From: an uncultured Candidatus Actinomarina sp.
Lineage (GTDB): Bacteria > Actinomycetota > Acidimicrobiia > Actinomarinales > Actinomarinaceae
NCBI GenBank assembly: GCA_902571385.1
Contig: CACGBK010000006.1
Coordinates: forward strand, 1-64,000
Length of the DNA: 64,000 nt
Direction: 5' to 3'
Shown here: positions 29,171 to 37,766 of the stretch, in pieces
Position numbering within the stretch: position 1 is the first letter of the stretch
Layout: each line of letters begins with the position of its first letter
The notes under the pieces: generated by a model
Databases searched by the model: none
Seen by the model: only the letters and a program-made list of their open reading frames with translations
What the model was told of the DNA's origin: nothing
Translations under genes and position numbers: made by a program

Positions 29171-30102
29171 TTGTTGGAGTTACTGGTGCATCTGGATTTA
29201 TTGGAAAAAGAGTTGTTAAAAAACTTCAAGATTCAGGTCACGAAGTAAAGAAATTTGTAAGAAGAGATGCAAAAAATGATGATGAAATCTTCTGGAGTCC
29301 TGCTAAAAAAGAAATTGACATTCAAAAATTCCAAGAATTAGACGCAATTATTCATTTAGCAGGTGAAAGCATAGCTCCTTCTGAAATTACTGGGTTTTTA
29401 CCTTTTGCAGGAGGCAGATGGTCAAAAGAAAAAAAATCAAGAATTTATTGGTCTAGAAAGTGGGCTTCTGACTTATTTATAGATACTTTTAAATCGGTGG
29501 AAAAATTTCCAAGTATATTTATTACAGCTTCTGGAAATAATATATACGGTGATCATAATGATGAAGTGGTAACAGAAACTACCCCATATAATAGGGGAGA
29601 ATTTCTTCAAATGGTTGCTGAAGAATGTTGGGAAGAACCTCTTGATGAATTAAAAAAATTAAATGTAAGAATAGTATGTGGAAGAAAAGGACTAGTTTTG
29701 GGAAAAGGGAATATCGCGACAAGCATTTTAACACTTGTATCAAAATTAAACCTTTCAGGACCACTAGGTTCAGGTGTACAATACTGGTCTTGGGTTTCTG
29801 TTAACGACGTTGCAAACGCTTACCTTTTTTGCTTGGAAAATAATGATATAGATGGTCCTGTAAATATTACTTCACCTGAACCTCTTCAACAAAAAGAATT
29901 TTCAAAAATAGTAGCAAAAATAATGAACAAAGGATTTTTTGCACCACCTGTCCCCAGCTTTATTATTAAAATAGCACTTGGATGGGAATTAGGTGAATTT
30001 CTTGTTCTTGGGGGATTGAGAGCAATACCAGAAAAACTTTTAAGAGCCGGATTTGAGTTTGAATATCCTACACTTGAGTCAATGAAAGATGATTTTATCT
30101 AA
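29167..30102 (+). CDS. TIGR01777-family NAD-dependent epimerase/dehydratase-like protein
   Basis: A 311-residue extended SDR protein. Evidence: VGVTGASGFIGKRVVKKL (Rossmann GxxGxxG), DAIIHLAGESIA with GGRWSKEKKSRI (the family's W-x-x-x-x-K-x-x-I segment), ITASGNNIYGDHND, GRKGLVLGKGN, YWSWVSVNDVANAYLFCLEN, and a C-terminal DUF1731-like tail (PVPSFIIKIALGWELGEFLVLGGLRAIPEKLLRAGFEF). The YfcH/SulA-like group has no firmly known reaction; the active-site Y-x-x-x-K is not clear. Starts in an ATGA overlap; its stop overlaps the next start (TAATG). Confidence 0.88.
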   Translation: MIVGVTGASGFIGKRVVKKLQDSGHEVKKFVRRDAKNDDEIFWSPAKKEIDIQKFQELDAIIHLAGESIAPSEITGFLPFAGGRWSKEKKSRIYWSRKWASDLFIDTFKSVEKFPSIFITASGNNIYGDHNDEVVTETTPYNRGEFLQMVAEECWEEPLDELKKLNVRIVCGRKGLVLGKGNIATSILTLVSKLNLSGPLGSGVQYWSWVSVNDVANAYLFCLENNDIDGPVNITSPEPLQQKEFSKIVAKIMNKGFFAPPVPSFIIKIALGWELGEFLVLGGLRAIPEKLLRAGFEFEYPTLESMKDDFI

Positions 30103-30434
30103 TGAGTAATTACGAAGAGAGAATGTCAAAAAAATATAATTTTTTCTCAAATCAAAAAGATGAAACTGATACGAATGTTAATGAACCAGGTGCCATTAAT
30201 GAAACATCTTCAAATATGGAAAGTGATGAAGAAAATATGCTGGTTCCTGTATCTGCATGGAAGAAAGTGTTGGATCAATTGGGTAATTTGCATGAGGCAG
30301 ATAAGTTAATGGCAGAAGCCAGAGAGAGAGCTGCAAAGGCAGAAGCTGAAAGTGAATTTCTAAGAGAAAAACTAAAAAACACACGTGATGAACTTAATGT
30401 ATTTAAAAAGAAAAAAAGGTTTTTCTTTTTTTAA
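30102..30434 (+). CDS. Small coiled-coil protein, function unknown
   Basis: The 110 residues have a polar, acidic N-terminal half (ETDTNVNEPGAINETSSNMESDEENM) and a helical C-terminal half from about residue 46: VPVSAWKKVLDQLGNLHEADKLMAEARERAAKAEAESEFLREKLKNTRDEL, which has clear coiled-coil heptads. The end, FKKKKRFFFF, comes from an A/T inverted repeat that probably also acts as the transcription terminator. Translationally coupled to the epimerase gene. I recognise no family; the motif VPVSAWKKVLDQLGNLHEAG-like is seen in short actinobacterial proteins with a helix-hairpin, but this is only a hint. Confidence 0.6.
   Translation: MSNYEERMSKKYNFFSNQKDETDTNVNEPGAINETSSNMESDEENMLVPVSAWKKVLDQLGNLHEADKLMAEARERAAKAEAESEFLREKLKNTRDELNVFKKKKRFFFF
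30405..30432. terminator. A/T-only terminator hairpin overlapping a coding end
   Basis: AAAAAGAAAAA (30405-30415) pairs with TTTTTCTTTTT (30420-30430) around the loop AAGG. T residues continue to 30432 on the plus strand; the mirrored A run gives a U-tract in the opposite direction as well. It lies between convergent genes and encodes the last residues of the upstream protein. Weak stem, so moderate confidence. Confidence 0.45.
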
Positions 30435-30440
30435 AAAAAT

Positions 30441-31661
30441 TTATTGTAATATATTTTCTTCATCAGAAACACCTCTGATGATAAAAAATGAAATTAAAAG
30501 TAATAATACAAGTGATAACATTGCTACATTTCTTCCATAATCAAGAGTATTTACTATAAATCCCCACAAAATAGGTCCAACAATAGTTGCAAATCTTCCA
30601 ACTGTAGAATAAAGTCCATAAAACTCACCAAGGTGTTCTTTCGGACTTAATCTTGTCATGAAAACTCTATCTACCGCAAAAATACCACCAATGTTAAAGC
30701 CACCTATTACACCTGTAACATAAATTAACCAATCAATATTAAATTCTGTTGAGATCATTGCGATTATCAATGAGACCATCCAACAACCCAAACTAAACAA
30801 AGTACATTTTCTTGGTCCATATTTATCACCTGCTTTGCCATAAACATATCCACCAATAATGGAGATAATTATTGCTAATGCAAGTAAATTTTGACTATCT
30901 TCAGCAGTAAGACCAGCTTCTTCAACAAGATACACAGCTAGAAGGCCACTTATTAATGTGTTAATTGCATCAGCATAGAAAAATCTTCCAATAAGAAACC
31001 TTGTTAAGCCAGTATATTTTCTTGAGTGTCTCCATGATTTGATAACTATGTAAAGAGATTCTCTAAATCTTACTTTGACTTTGTTAATATTAAATTTCTT
31101 CTCTTCAATAAATAAAAAAGCTGGGATAGAAAATATAAGAAATAGAATTGCAACTGATCTGAAGATTTCAACATAACTATAACCAAAATTCTGTAAAACA
31201 GATGCTACCCCAAAACCAATAAGTGACCCAATGTATCCAAAAGCAACTCCCATACCTGAAATCTTTCCTCTATTACTTTCGTTACTTACTGAAACAAGAA
31301 GCGCATCATAAACAACAGATCCAAGATTGAATCCAATTAATGACAAAATAAATAACATAACTGAAACATTGACATTGAATGTCCCAAGAAAAAAGGTAGC
31401 AATTATGCAGACCACGGTTGTAATCAGCAATAAAGGTTTTTTACCTTGAGCACCATCACTCCTTGCACCTACCCAGGGTCCTGTCAATGCTACAATTACC
31501 ATTGCTCCAGAAGTTGCAAGCCCTAATGCTTGATCTGTCCATCCCTGTTCAGACACTAACCAAACGGAGAAATATAATCCAGGAATTACAAATGCATAAA
31601 CTGTATTTGCTAAATCAAAAAGTAACCAAGAATATAAACTTTTTTTCTTTACTTCTTCCAT
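30441..31661 (-). CDS. MFS transporter, UMF1/Atg22-like
   Basis: A 406-residue, 12-helix permease. The start SLYSWLLFDLANTVYAFVIPGLYFSVWLV has the SWxLYDxAN pattern of the UMF1/Atg22 branch of the major facilitator superfamily. GARSDGAQGKKPLL is the MFS loop-2 motif and GYVYGKAGDKYGPRKCTL its repeat in the second half. Atg22 releases amino acids from fungal vacuoles; bacterial substrates are unknown. The gene lies downstream of an aspartate aminotransferase, overlapping by 1 nt (TAATG), which could hint at amino-acid efflux. A second member is at 33743-35053. Confidence 0.85.
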   Translation of the reverse strand: MEEVKKKSLYSWLLFDLANTVYAFVIPGLYFSVWLVSEQGWTDQALGLATSGAMVIVALTGPWVGARSDGAQGKKPLLLITTVVCIIATFFLGTFNVNVSVMLFILSLIGFNLGSVVYDALLVSVSNESNRGKISGMGVAFGYIGSLIGFGVASVLQNFGYSYVEIFRSVAILFLIFSIPAFLFIEEKKFNINKVKVRFRESLYIVIKSWRHSRKYTGLTRFLIGRFFYADAINTLISGLLAVYLVEEAGLTAEDSQNLLALAIIISIIGGYVYGKAGDKYGPRKCTLFSLGCWMVSLIIAMISTEFNIDWLIYVTGVIGGFNIGGIFAVDRVFMTRLSPKEHLGEFYGLYSTVGRFATIVGPILWGFIVNTLDYGRNVAMLSLVLLLLISFFIIRGVSDEENILQ

Positions 31662-32863
31662 TAAATTGAGTCTAGAGCGTCTTTAAGCCTTGTGAGACCT
31701 TCCTTAAGATCATTATCACTAAGAGCATAAGAACATCTTAAAAATCCTTCTTTTCCAAACACCTCACCTGGAACAAAAGCTATAAAATATTTTTCAAGCA
31801 ACCAATCACAAAGTTCAATTGAGGATGAAACGTTTTCAATAAGCCCTTTTGTGTAGTAGCTAATATCTGGAAAAACATAAAATGCACCTGTTGCTTTTGG
31901 AACTTTAATGTTATTTATATTATCAAATTGATTCAGAGCGTATTCTCTTCTTTTATTAAATGCTTTTTTCATTTCATTTGTACTATCTAATCCATTTTTT
32001 AATGCAGAATAAGCTGCTACTTGTGAAATATTCGCAACATTAGATGTCGCGTGAGACTGAATTTTTTTAGATAGGCCAATTACCTTATCATTTCCAAGTA
32101 TCCAACCAACTCTCCAGCCAGTCATAGAATATGCTTTTGCAACTCCATTAACTATTACAGTCTTTTCAAAATCTTTATCAATAGTTGCTGGTGATGGTGA
32201 TGTTATCCCTTCATACACTAAATGTTCATATAGTTCATCAGAGAGTATCCAAATATCTCTTTCAAATGCCCAGTTGTATATATCTAATGCTTCTTCTTTT
32301 GAATAAACTACACCAGTTGGATTTGATGGCGATACCCAGACAAGCACCTTTGTTTTTTCGGTTAATTTATTTTCGAGTTCATCAACAGTTACTTTAAAAT
32401 CATTTTCAAACTCGGTATCTATAATTACGGGTTGTCCTCCAGAAATTTTTACTGCTTCAGGATATGTAGTCCAATAAGGTGATGGAATTAAGACTTCATC
32501 ACCAGGATCAAGTAACGACATAAATGTTGTAAGTATCGCTTGTTTTCCGCCATTGGTTACTACAACATTATCTGCATCAACTTCAAAATTTGAATATTCA
32601 GCAGTTGTTCTTGAAATTTCATCTCTTAATATTTTTAATCCCCCAACAGCAGAATATTTATGATAAGTTGGATTCTCGGATGCAATTTTTACATCTTCTA
32701 TTACATGTGCTGGGGTAGGAAAATCTGGTTCTCCAGCTCCAAAACCAATTACTGGTTTACCCTGTTCTTTTAATAGCCTTGCTTTATTTGATATTGCCAT
32801 AGTTCCTGATGGCGTTATATTTTTGTTTAATTTAGAAATTTCCACATTTATCTCCAATGTCAT
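31661..32863 (-). CDS. aspC: Aspartate aminotransferase, class I
   Basis: PLP enzyme interconverting aspartate and 2-oxoglutarate with oxaloacetate and glutamate. The 400 residues are of the Thermus/Bacillus AspB class (subgroup Ib): GFGAGEPDFPTPAHV, YSAVGGLKILRDEIS, VTNGGKQAIL, SPYWTTYPEAVKISGG, VWVSPSNPTGVVYS, SDELYEHLVYEG, the PLP-lysine in VNGVAKAYSMTGWRVGW, and the substrate arginine in GFLRCSYALSDNDLKEG. In organisms with GatCAB it may also act on prephenate, but nothing here shows that. It is coupled to the MFS gene downstream and diverges from folD over 50 nt. Confidence 0.93.
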   Translation of the reverse strand: MTLEINVEISKLNKNITPSGTMAISNKARLLKEQGKPVIGFGAGEPDFPTPAHVIEDVKIASENPTYHKYSAVGGLKILRDEISRTTAEYSNFEVDADNVVVTNGGKQAILTTFMSLLDPGDEVLIPSPYWTTYPEAVKISGGQPVIIDTEFENDFKVTVDELENKLTEKTKVLVWVSPSNPTGVVYSKEEALDIYNWAFERDIWILSDELYEHLVYEGITSPSPATIDKDFEKTVIVNGVAKAYSMTGWRVGWILGNDKVIGLSKKIQSHATSNVANISQVAAYSALKNGLDSTNEMKKAFNKRREYALNQFDNINNIKVPKATGAFYVFPDISYYTKGLIENVSSSIELCDWLLEKYFIAFVPGEVFGKEGFLRCSYALSDNDLKEGLTRLKDALDSI

Positions 32864-32913
32864 TTTAACGAAATAATTTATAAACTAACTAAGTGATTTA
32901 TTAAACTTGACGT

Positions 32914-33750
32914 ATGTCCAAAATTCTATATGGTAAACCTGTTGCTGAAAATCTCGACATTCAGAGCAAAGATATCTTTAAAGATTACGCATCTAAACAT
33001 GATAAGCTTCCAAGATTAACGGCCATAACTGTTGGTGACAATCCTGCTTCTTTAATGTATGTATCTGTAAAGGAAAAAAAAGCGCAGGAATTAGGGGTTG
33101 AATTCAATTGGATTAAATTAAATGAAGGCACATCAGAAAGTGAACTTCAAGAAACTATATTAGAAAATTCTTCTTCTTCACAAGGAATGATTATTCAGCT
33201 TCCACTGCCTCAACACTTAGAAATTGAAAAGATTATTGATTTAATTCCAAGTGATATTGATGTAGATGGACTAACGTCTTTTAATTTAGGAAAGCTTTAT
33301 TCAGACAACTTTAATGTAATTCCTGCAACTTCATTCGCAATTCTTGAATTATTATCACATTATCAAATTGATACTGAAGATAAAAATATAGTTATTGCAG
33401 GTAGGTCAAGGTTAGTAACTTCACCCCTTTCGAAAATTTTAAGTTCTAAACAATACAATGCGAATGTCACAGTAATTCACAGCAGAACTTCTAATCAGAA
33501 AGAATTTATATCAAATGCAGATATTTTCATTTCTGGAGTTGGTAAATCAAAATTGTTTGATAGGTCATATTTTAAAGAAAACTCCTATGTTATTGATGTT
33601 GGAATTTCTGTTATTGATGGTAAATCATATGGTGATATAGATATTTCTGATTTAGATAATTACTTGAGTGGAAGAGCTCCATATCCTGGTGGAGTAGGAC
33701 CTATCACTGTTTCTGGTTTGTATTCAAATTTAGCTAAATTGATTAGCTAG
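32914..33750 (+). CDS. folD: Bifunctional methylenetetrahydrofolate dehydrogenase / methenyl-THF cyclohydrolase
   Basis: Interconverts 5,10-methylene-THF and 10-formyl-THF with NADP+. The 278 residues carry the family signatures: TVGDNPASLMYVSVKEKKAQELG with the catalytic Lys of the YxxxK motif, GMIIQLPLPQHL, IPSDIDVDGL, the Rossmann segment VIAGRSRLVTSPLSKIL, and YPGGVGPITVSGLYSNL at the end. The usual FxPCTPxG motif reads NVIPATSFAILEL, which is divergent at the Cys-Thr-Pro positions. The 3' end overlaps the convergent MFS gene by 8 nt. Confidence 0.94.
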   Translation: MSKILYGKPVAENLDIQSKDIFKDYASKHDKLPRLTAITVGDNPASLMYVSVKEKKAQELGVEFNWIKLNEGTSESELQETILENSSSSQGMIIQLPLPQHLEIEKIIDLIPSDIDVDGLTSFNLGKLYSDNFNVIPATSFAILELLSHYQIDTEDKNIVIAGRSRLVTSPLSKILSSKQYNANVTVIHSRTSNQKEFISNADIFISGVGKSKLFDRSYFKENSYVIDVGISVIDGKSYGDIDISDLDNYLSGRAPYPGGVGPITVSGLYSNLAKLIS

Positions 33751-35053
33751 CTGCCCATTCTTCCTCTGTGATTTGAGCATTTATATCAACATTTCTTAAA
33801 AGTAAATATCCTATAACAAAAAATAATGAAATACCTGGTAAAGAAAGTCTTGGATTACCTGTAGTTGAGCTGACGTAACTATAGATTAAGGGTCCCCATA
33901 TTGCAGAAAATCTGGAAATTACAGAAAAGAAACCCATAAATTCTCCCTCTGCTCCTTTTGGTAACATTGTTGCATATACACTTCGGCTCACAGACTGGAG
34001 TCCTCCCATTCCCATACCAACTACTACACCTAAAAGGATGACGGGTAAAAGTTGTTCTGCTGGTACAAAGTAAGCGCCGTTTCCAGCCGTAAAGAAAAGC
34101 GCAATTGTAAACACCAAGGTGTTTTTCTGACCAATTCTTCCAGCAAGATATCCAGCGAGTCTTGCTCCAATAAAAGCGATAAATTGAACTACAAGATAAA
34201 CAACGATTATAGATGTCTGATCAAGCAAAAGGACTTCACTAAAAAATGGACCTGCCATATTTATGACAGTTTGTGCCCCATCCCAGTAGAAAATATATGC
34301 CAATAAAAAATATAGTAAGAATGGAAATTTTCTAACTTTTTTAAGAGTATTTAAATTAGTCTTCCATCCAGTAGAAAGATAGTTTTTACTTACTGTCTCT
34401 TCTGGTTTACTTTCGTCTATTTTCATTCTGGAAAAGCTAAATATTGAAAATAATAGCCACCATAAACCTGCAAACGCTATTGCAATTCTTGACGCTAATG
34501 CTGCATCAATACCAAGCAATGAAGGTCCGAGTTGTATGATAACTAAAGAAAGAAGAAGCTGTAAACCTCCTCCTAAATATCCAAGTGCATATCCTTTTGC
34601 AGAAACTTGGTCAATAGTATCTTCAGTAGTTATATCTTTTAAAACACTGTCGTAAAAAACATTAGATCCAGTTGCCCCAAGTTGAGCTAGGAAATATATC
34701 AAAAGAGTTAGAACAACGTCTCCTGATTGAGCAAAGTAAAATGTTGATGCAAATATTGCCCCTCCATAAGCAAAAGACTTAAATAATCTCATTCTGGATC
34801 CAGCGAGGTCGGCTACCGCACCAATTGTTGGCATAATTAGAAAGAAGATAAATAAAACAGAACCAATTGCAAATCCCCATACCTCAGCACCTGTATATAA
34901 ATTACCTCTAAATAAAAATCCTTCTTCTGGTACAACAACACTTACAAAATATACAGGCATAACTGCACCAAGAGTTGTAGTTTCATATGCTGATTTTGCC
35001 CAATCATACATTGACCATCCGAAAATAGTTTTTTTGTTATTTTTTTCGGTCAT
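33743..35053 (-). CDS. MFS transporter, UMF1/Atg22-like (second copy)
   Basis: A 436-residue, 12-helix permease starting KTIFGWSMYDWAKSAYETTTLGAVMPVYFVSVV, again the UMF1/Atg22 W-x-x-Y-D signature. It carries the MFS loop motif GAVADLAGSRMRLFK and, in the second half, GYLAGRIGQKNTLVF; PKGAEGEFMGFFSVISRFSAIWGPLIYSY is typical of this branch (compare SPKEHLGEFYGLYSTVGRFATIVGPILWGF in the neighbour at 30.4 kb). The two copies are divergent paralogues, not a recent duplication. Substrate unknown. It stands alone, converging with folD. Confidence 0.87.
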   Translation of the reverse strand: MTEKNNKKTIFGWSMYDWAKSAYETTTLGAVMPVYFVSVVVPEEGFLFRGNLYTGAEVWGFAIGSVLFIFFLIMPTIGAVADLAGSRMRLFKSFAYGGAIFASTFYFAQSGDVVLTLLIYFLAQLGATGSNVFYDSVLKDITTEDTIDQVSAKGYALGYLGGGLQLLLSLVIIQLGPSLLGIDAALASRIAIAFAGLWWLLFSIFSFSRMKIDESKPEETVSKNYLSTGWKTNLNTLKKVRKFPFLLYFLLAYIFYWDGAQTVINMAGPFFSEVLLLDQTSIIVVYLVVQFIAFIGARLAGYLAGRIGQKNTLVFTIALFFTAGNGAYFVPAEQLLPVILLGVVVGMGMGGLQSVSRSVYATMLPKGAEGEFMGFFSVISRFSAIWGPLIYSYVSSTTGNPRLSLPGISLFFVIGYLLLRNVDINAQITEEEWAAS

Positions 35054-35158
35054 ATTTCCCCCTCAAATATGACTTTAATCAAAATATTTAATCGATGGGG
35101 CATTCAAGGTAAAAATAAATAAAAAAGTTAATTATCCTTCATCAAATGGAAAAAAATT

Positions 35159-36250
35159 ATGGGATTTAAGTGCGGTATTGTTGGCTTACCTAATGTTGGA
35201 AAATCAACATTATTTAATGCGTTAACTCAAGCGGATATAGAGTCAGAAAATTATCCATTTTGTACAATTGAACCAAATGTTGGAATTGTTCCAATATCTG
35301 ACAACCGTTTAGATAAATTATCTGAGATTGTAAATCCCAAGAAAGTAATACCAGCAGTTATGGAATTTGTAGACATAGCAGGTTTGGTTGAAGGAGCTTC
35401 AAAAGGAGAGGGTTTAGGAAATCAGTTCTTAGCGAATATTCGTGAGACTGAAGCAATAATTCATGTTGTACGTGCTTTTGAAAATGATGATATCGTCCAT
35501 GTTTCTGGAAAAGTTTCACCAGTTGATGATATTGAAATTATTAATACTGAACTTGTTTTGGCTGATTTAAGCACAGTAGAAAAACTTTATCAAAAATCCA
35601 TCAAAAACTCAAAATCTGGGGAAAAAGAAGGAATATTTTTAAAGAACTTATTAGAAAAAATATTGCCTGTCCTTGAGAAAGGAGAGAGCATTAGGCAACT
35701 GTCCTTTAATGAGGAGGAATTAAAAATACTGAAAGGTTTTCAGCTGTTAACTTTAAAACCAGTCTTATATGTTGCAAACATAAGTGAAAGTGGATTCAAG
35801 GATAATATTTTTCTTGATGAAATTATCGAATATGCAAAAAAGGACAATTCTCAAGTAGTAGCTATTTGTGCTGATGTAGAACAACAAATTTCTAAATTTG
35901 ATCCTGTAGAGAAAAGTGAATATTTATCAGAGATGGGCCAAAGTGACTCGGGGCTAGATCGATTAATTACTGCAGGTTACAGACTCTTAGGATTACAAAC
36001 ATACTTTACAGCTGGTCCCGAGGAAGTAAGAGCATGGACAATTAATATTGGCGATAAAGCACCAAAAGCAGCTGGAAAAATTCATGGTGATTTTGAAAAA
36101 GGATTTATACGTGCTGAAACTATTGGATTTGATGATTTCGTTTCAAACAATGGAGAAAAAGGTGCAAAAGAAGCTGGTAGGTTAAGGTCTGAAGGAAAAG
36201 ATTATATTGTTAAAGATGGGGATGTTTTACATTTTCTTTTCAATAATTAA
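35159..36250 (+). CDS. ychF: Redox-regulated ATPase YchF (Obg-related)
   Basis: A 363-residue universal P-loop protein of the Obg family that prefers ATP, binds ribosomes and affects the oxidative stress response. Evidence: the P-loop [18 protein letters not shown], switch region [30 protein letters not shown] (G3 plus the YchF-specific loop), a G4 segment [13 protein letters not shown] in which the GTP-specific NKxD is replaced as in the family, then a TGS-like C-terminal domain: [32 protein letters not shown] and [14 protein letters not shown]. Monocistronic by spacing. Confidence 0.96.
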   Translation: MGFKCGIVGLPNVGKSTLFNALTQADIESENYPFCTIEPNVGIVPISDNRLDKLSEIVNPKKVIPAVMEFVDIAGLVEGASKGEGLGNQFLANIRETEAIIHVVRAFENDDIVHVSGKVSPVDDIEIINTELVLADLSTVEKLYQKSIKNSKSGEKEGIFLKNLLEKILPVLEKGESIRQLSFNEEELKILKGFQLLTLKPVLYVANISESGFKDNIFLDEIIEYAKKDNSQVVAICADVEQQISKFDPVEKSEYLSEMGQSDSGLDRLITAGYRLLGLQTYFTAGPEEVRAWTINIGDKAPKAAGKIHGDFEKGFIRAETIGFDDFVSNNGEKGAKEAGRLRSEGKDYIVKDGDVLHFLFNN

Positions 36251-36344
36251 TCATTAAAAATAAAGTAAAAATTAAAAAAACTCAATAAATTTAAGTTATT
36301 TTATATAAGTTTTTAAAAGTAGTCCTTTATCAAAATCGTATATA

Positions 36345-36350
36345 TAGGAT
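36345..36350 (+). promoter_or_regulatory. Probable -10 box of the RCK-USP/antiporter operon
   Basis: TAGGAT lies 9 nt before the GTG at 36360 with no visible Shine-Dalgarno sequence, matching the leaderless spacing seen elsewhere. The 109-nt spacer before it is otherwise featureless A/T-rich DNA. Confidence 0.35.
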
Positions 36351-36359
36351 AATAAACAC

Positions 36360-37766
36360 GTGAAAGTAATTATCATCGGCGCGCACGGAGAAGCACGTCA
36401 ATTAATAAACAGAATAAGTACTGGTTGGAGTGTATCCGTAATAGATATGGATCAAGAAAAATTAAGAAATTTCAATCCAAACAGACAAATAGAAAAGTAT
36501 CAAGGTGATGGCACATCAACCTTGGTCTTAAAAAAAGCAGGTATAGAAAATGCTAGTGCAATTGTAACTCTTACAAATGATGATGAAGTTAATATTGAAG
36601 TTTTAAAAATTGCAAAACAAAATGATATCTTTAGATTATCTTCGATCGTAAATGATCAAAACAATTTACAACAATATAAAGACTTAGATGTTGAGGTTGT
36701 TGATCCAGACATATTAATAGGAAGAAGACTAGAACATATATTAGAGCCAAGAAGAGTTGTTTCACAAGCTTTTGCAGGTGGTAGAGCAGAAGCAATTGAG
36801 TTAGAAATTAATTCGGATAGCCCGGCTAGAGGTAAAAAACTAAAAGACATTGGATCAGACTTTTTTATTGTTGGTGCCTTACTAAGAAAAGGAAATGTTG
36901 TGATACCACACGGTGACACCGAGCTTGAAACAGGGGATTTAGTAACAATTGTTCTTCAATCTGGTGCTTTCGCAAATGTAATTAACTTATTTTCTGGTTC
37001 AGAATCTAGATTTCCTTTAGAGTTTGGCAAAAACGTTGCAGTATATTTAAACAATGAAGATGAATTAAAAAATCTATCTGAGGCAGAATACTTTATAAGA
37101 AATACAAAAGCTGACAAACTTGAAATTTTAACTTCTGGAGATATATTTGCAGATAAAAAAGAGGAACAAGCTGAAACCTATAAAGCGATAATGAAAGATC
37201 AAGATTTTGAACTTTATGATGTACAAAAATCACTTTTAAAAGAGATTGAGGCAAACAAAGAGACTTTTTCGATAGGAACAGTTTTGATTCCCTTTGATGA
37301 AAAAGAAGTTACAAAATCAAAAATTAAGACATATATTAATTTTTCAAATAAAAACAAGATTCCATTTCTTTTTTCAAGGTCTACTTTTCCATATAAAAAA
37401 ATTGGAATCTTAGTAAGTAGTGATTTTAGTGATAACAGCCCAGTTAATGTTGCTTTTGATTTGGCCTCTACTCTTTCTGCAGAAATTGTGGGGTTAAATA
37501 TTAAGCAACCAAAATTTTTACAATCCGAAATTTCAAATAAATCTGGATTATATTCTGAGAGAATACAAGATTTGGCATTATCAAATCAAGTTCAATGTGA
37601 AATCATTAACGCTGAGGGCAATGAGGCAAAAGTCTTTACATCTTTCACTGATAAGATAGATCTTTCAATTATAAGTCAAACAAGCCAATCAAATTGGCAA
37701 GGCAAGAAAATTGCTGAATTTGTCTTACAGAACTCAAAATCTTCAGTTTTATATATACCTAGTTAA
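36360..37766 (+). CDS. RCK (TrkA-N/TrkA-C) plus universal-stress-like regulatory protein
   Basis: A 468-residue soluble protein with three parts. Residues 1 to ~125 are a Rossmann RCK domain: VIIIGAHGEARQLINRI, the acidic strand end VIDMD, and GDGTSTLVLKKAGIENASAIVTLTNDDEVNI. The nucleotide loop GAHGEA departs from GxGxxG. Residues ~140-225 form a TrkA-C/RCK-C domain (LEINSDSPARGKKLKDIG, GDTELETGDLVTIVL). The rest, about 240 residues, resembles one or two degenerate UspA-like domains (KKIGILVSSDFSDNSPVNVAFDLASTLSAEIVGLNI; end AEFVLQNSKSSVLYIPS). It probably gates the antiporter encoded by the next gene, which begins in its stop codon (TAATGG). Start GTG. Confidence 0.82.
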   Translation: MKVIIIGAHGEARQLINRISTGWSVSVIDMDQEKLRNFNPNRQIEKYQGDGTSTLVLKKAGIENASAIVTLTNDDEVNIEVLKIAKQNDIFRLSSIVNDQNNLQQYKDLDVEVVDPDILIGRRLEHILEPRRVVSQAFAGGRAEAIELEINSDSPARGKKLKDIGSDFFIVGALLRKGNVVIPHGDTELETGDLVTIVLQSGAFANVINLFSGSESRFPLEFGKNVAVYLNNEDELKNLSEAEYFIRNTKADKLEILTSGDIFADKKEEQAETYKAIMKDQDFELYDVQKSLLKEIEANKETFSIGTVLIPFDEKEVTKSKIKTYINFSNKNKIPFLFSRSTFPYKKIGILVSSDFSDNSPVNVAFDLASTLSAEIVGLNIKQPKFLQSEISNKSGLYSERIQDLALSNQVQCEIINAEGNEAKVFTSFTDKIDLSIISQTSQSNWQGKKIAEFVLQNSKSSVLYIPS

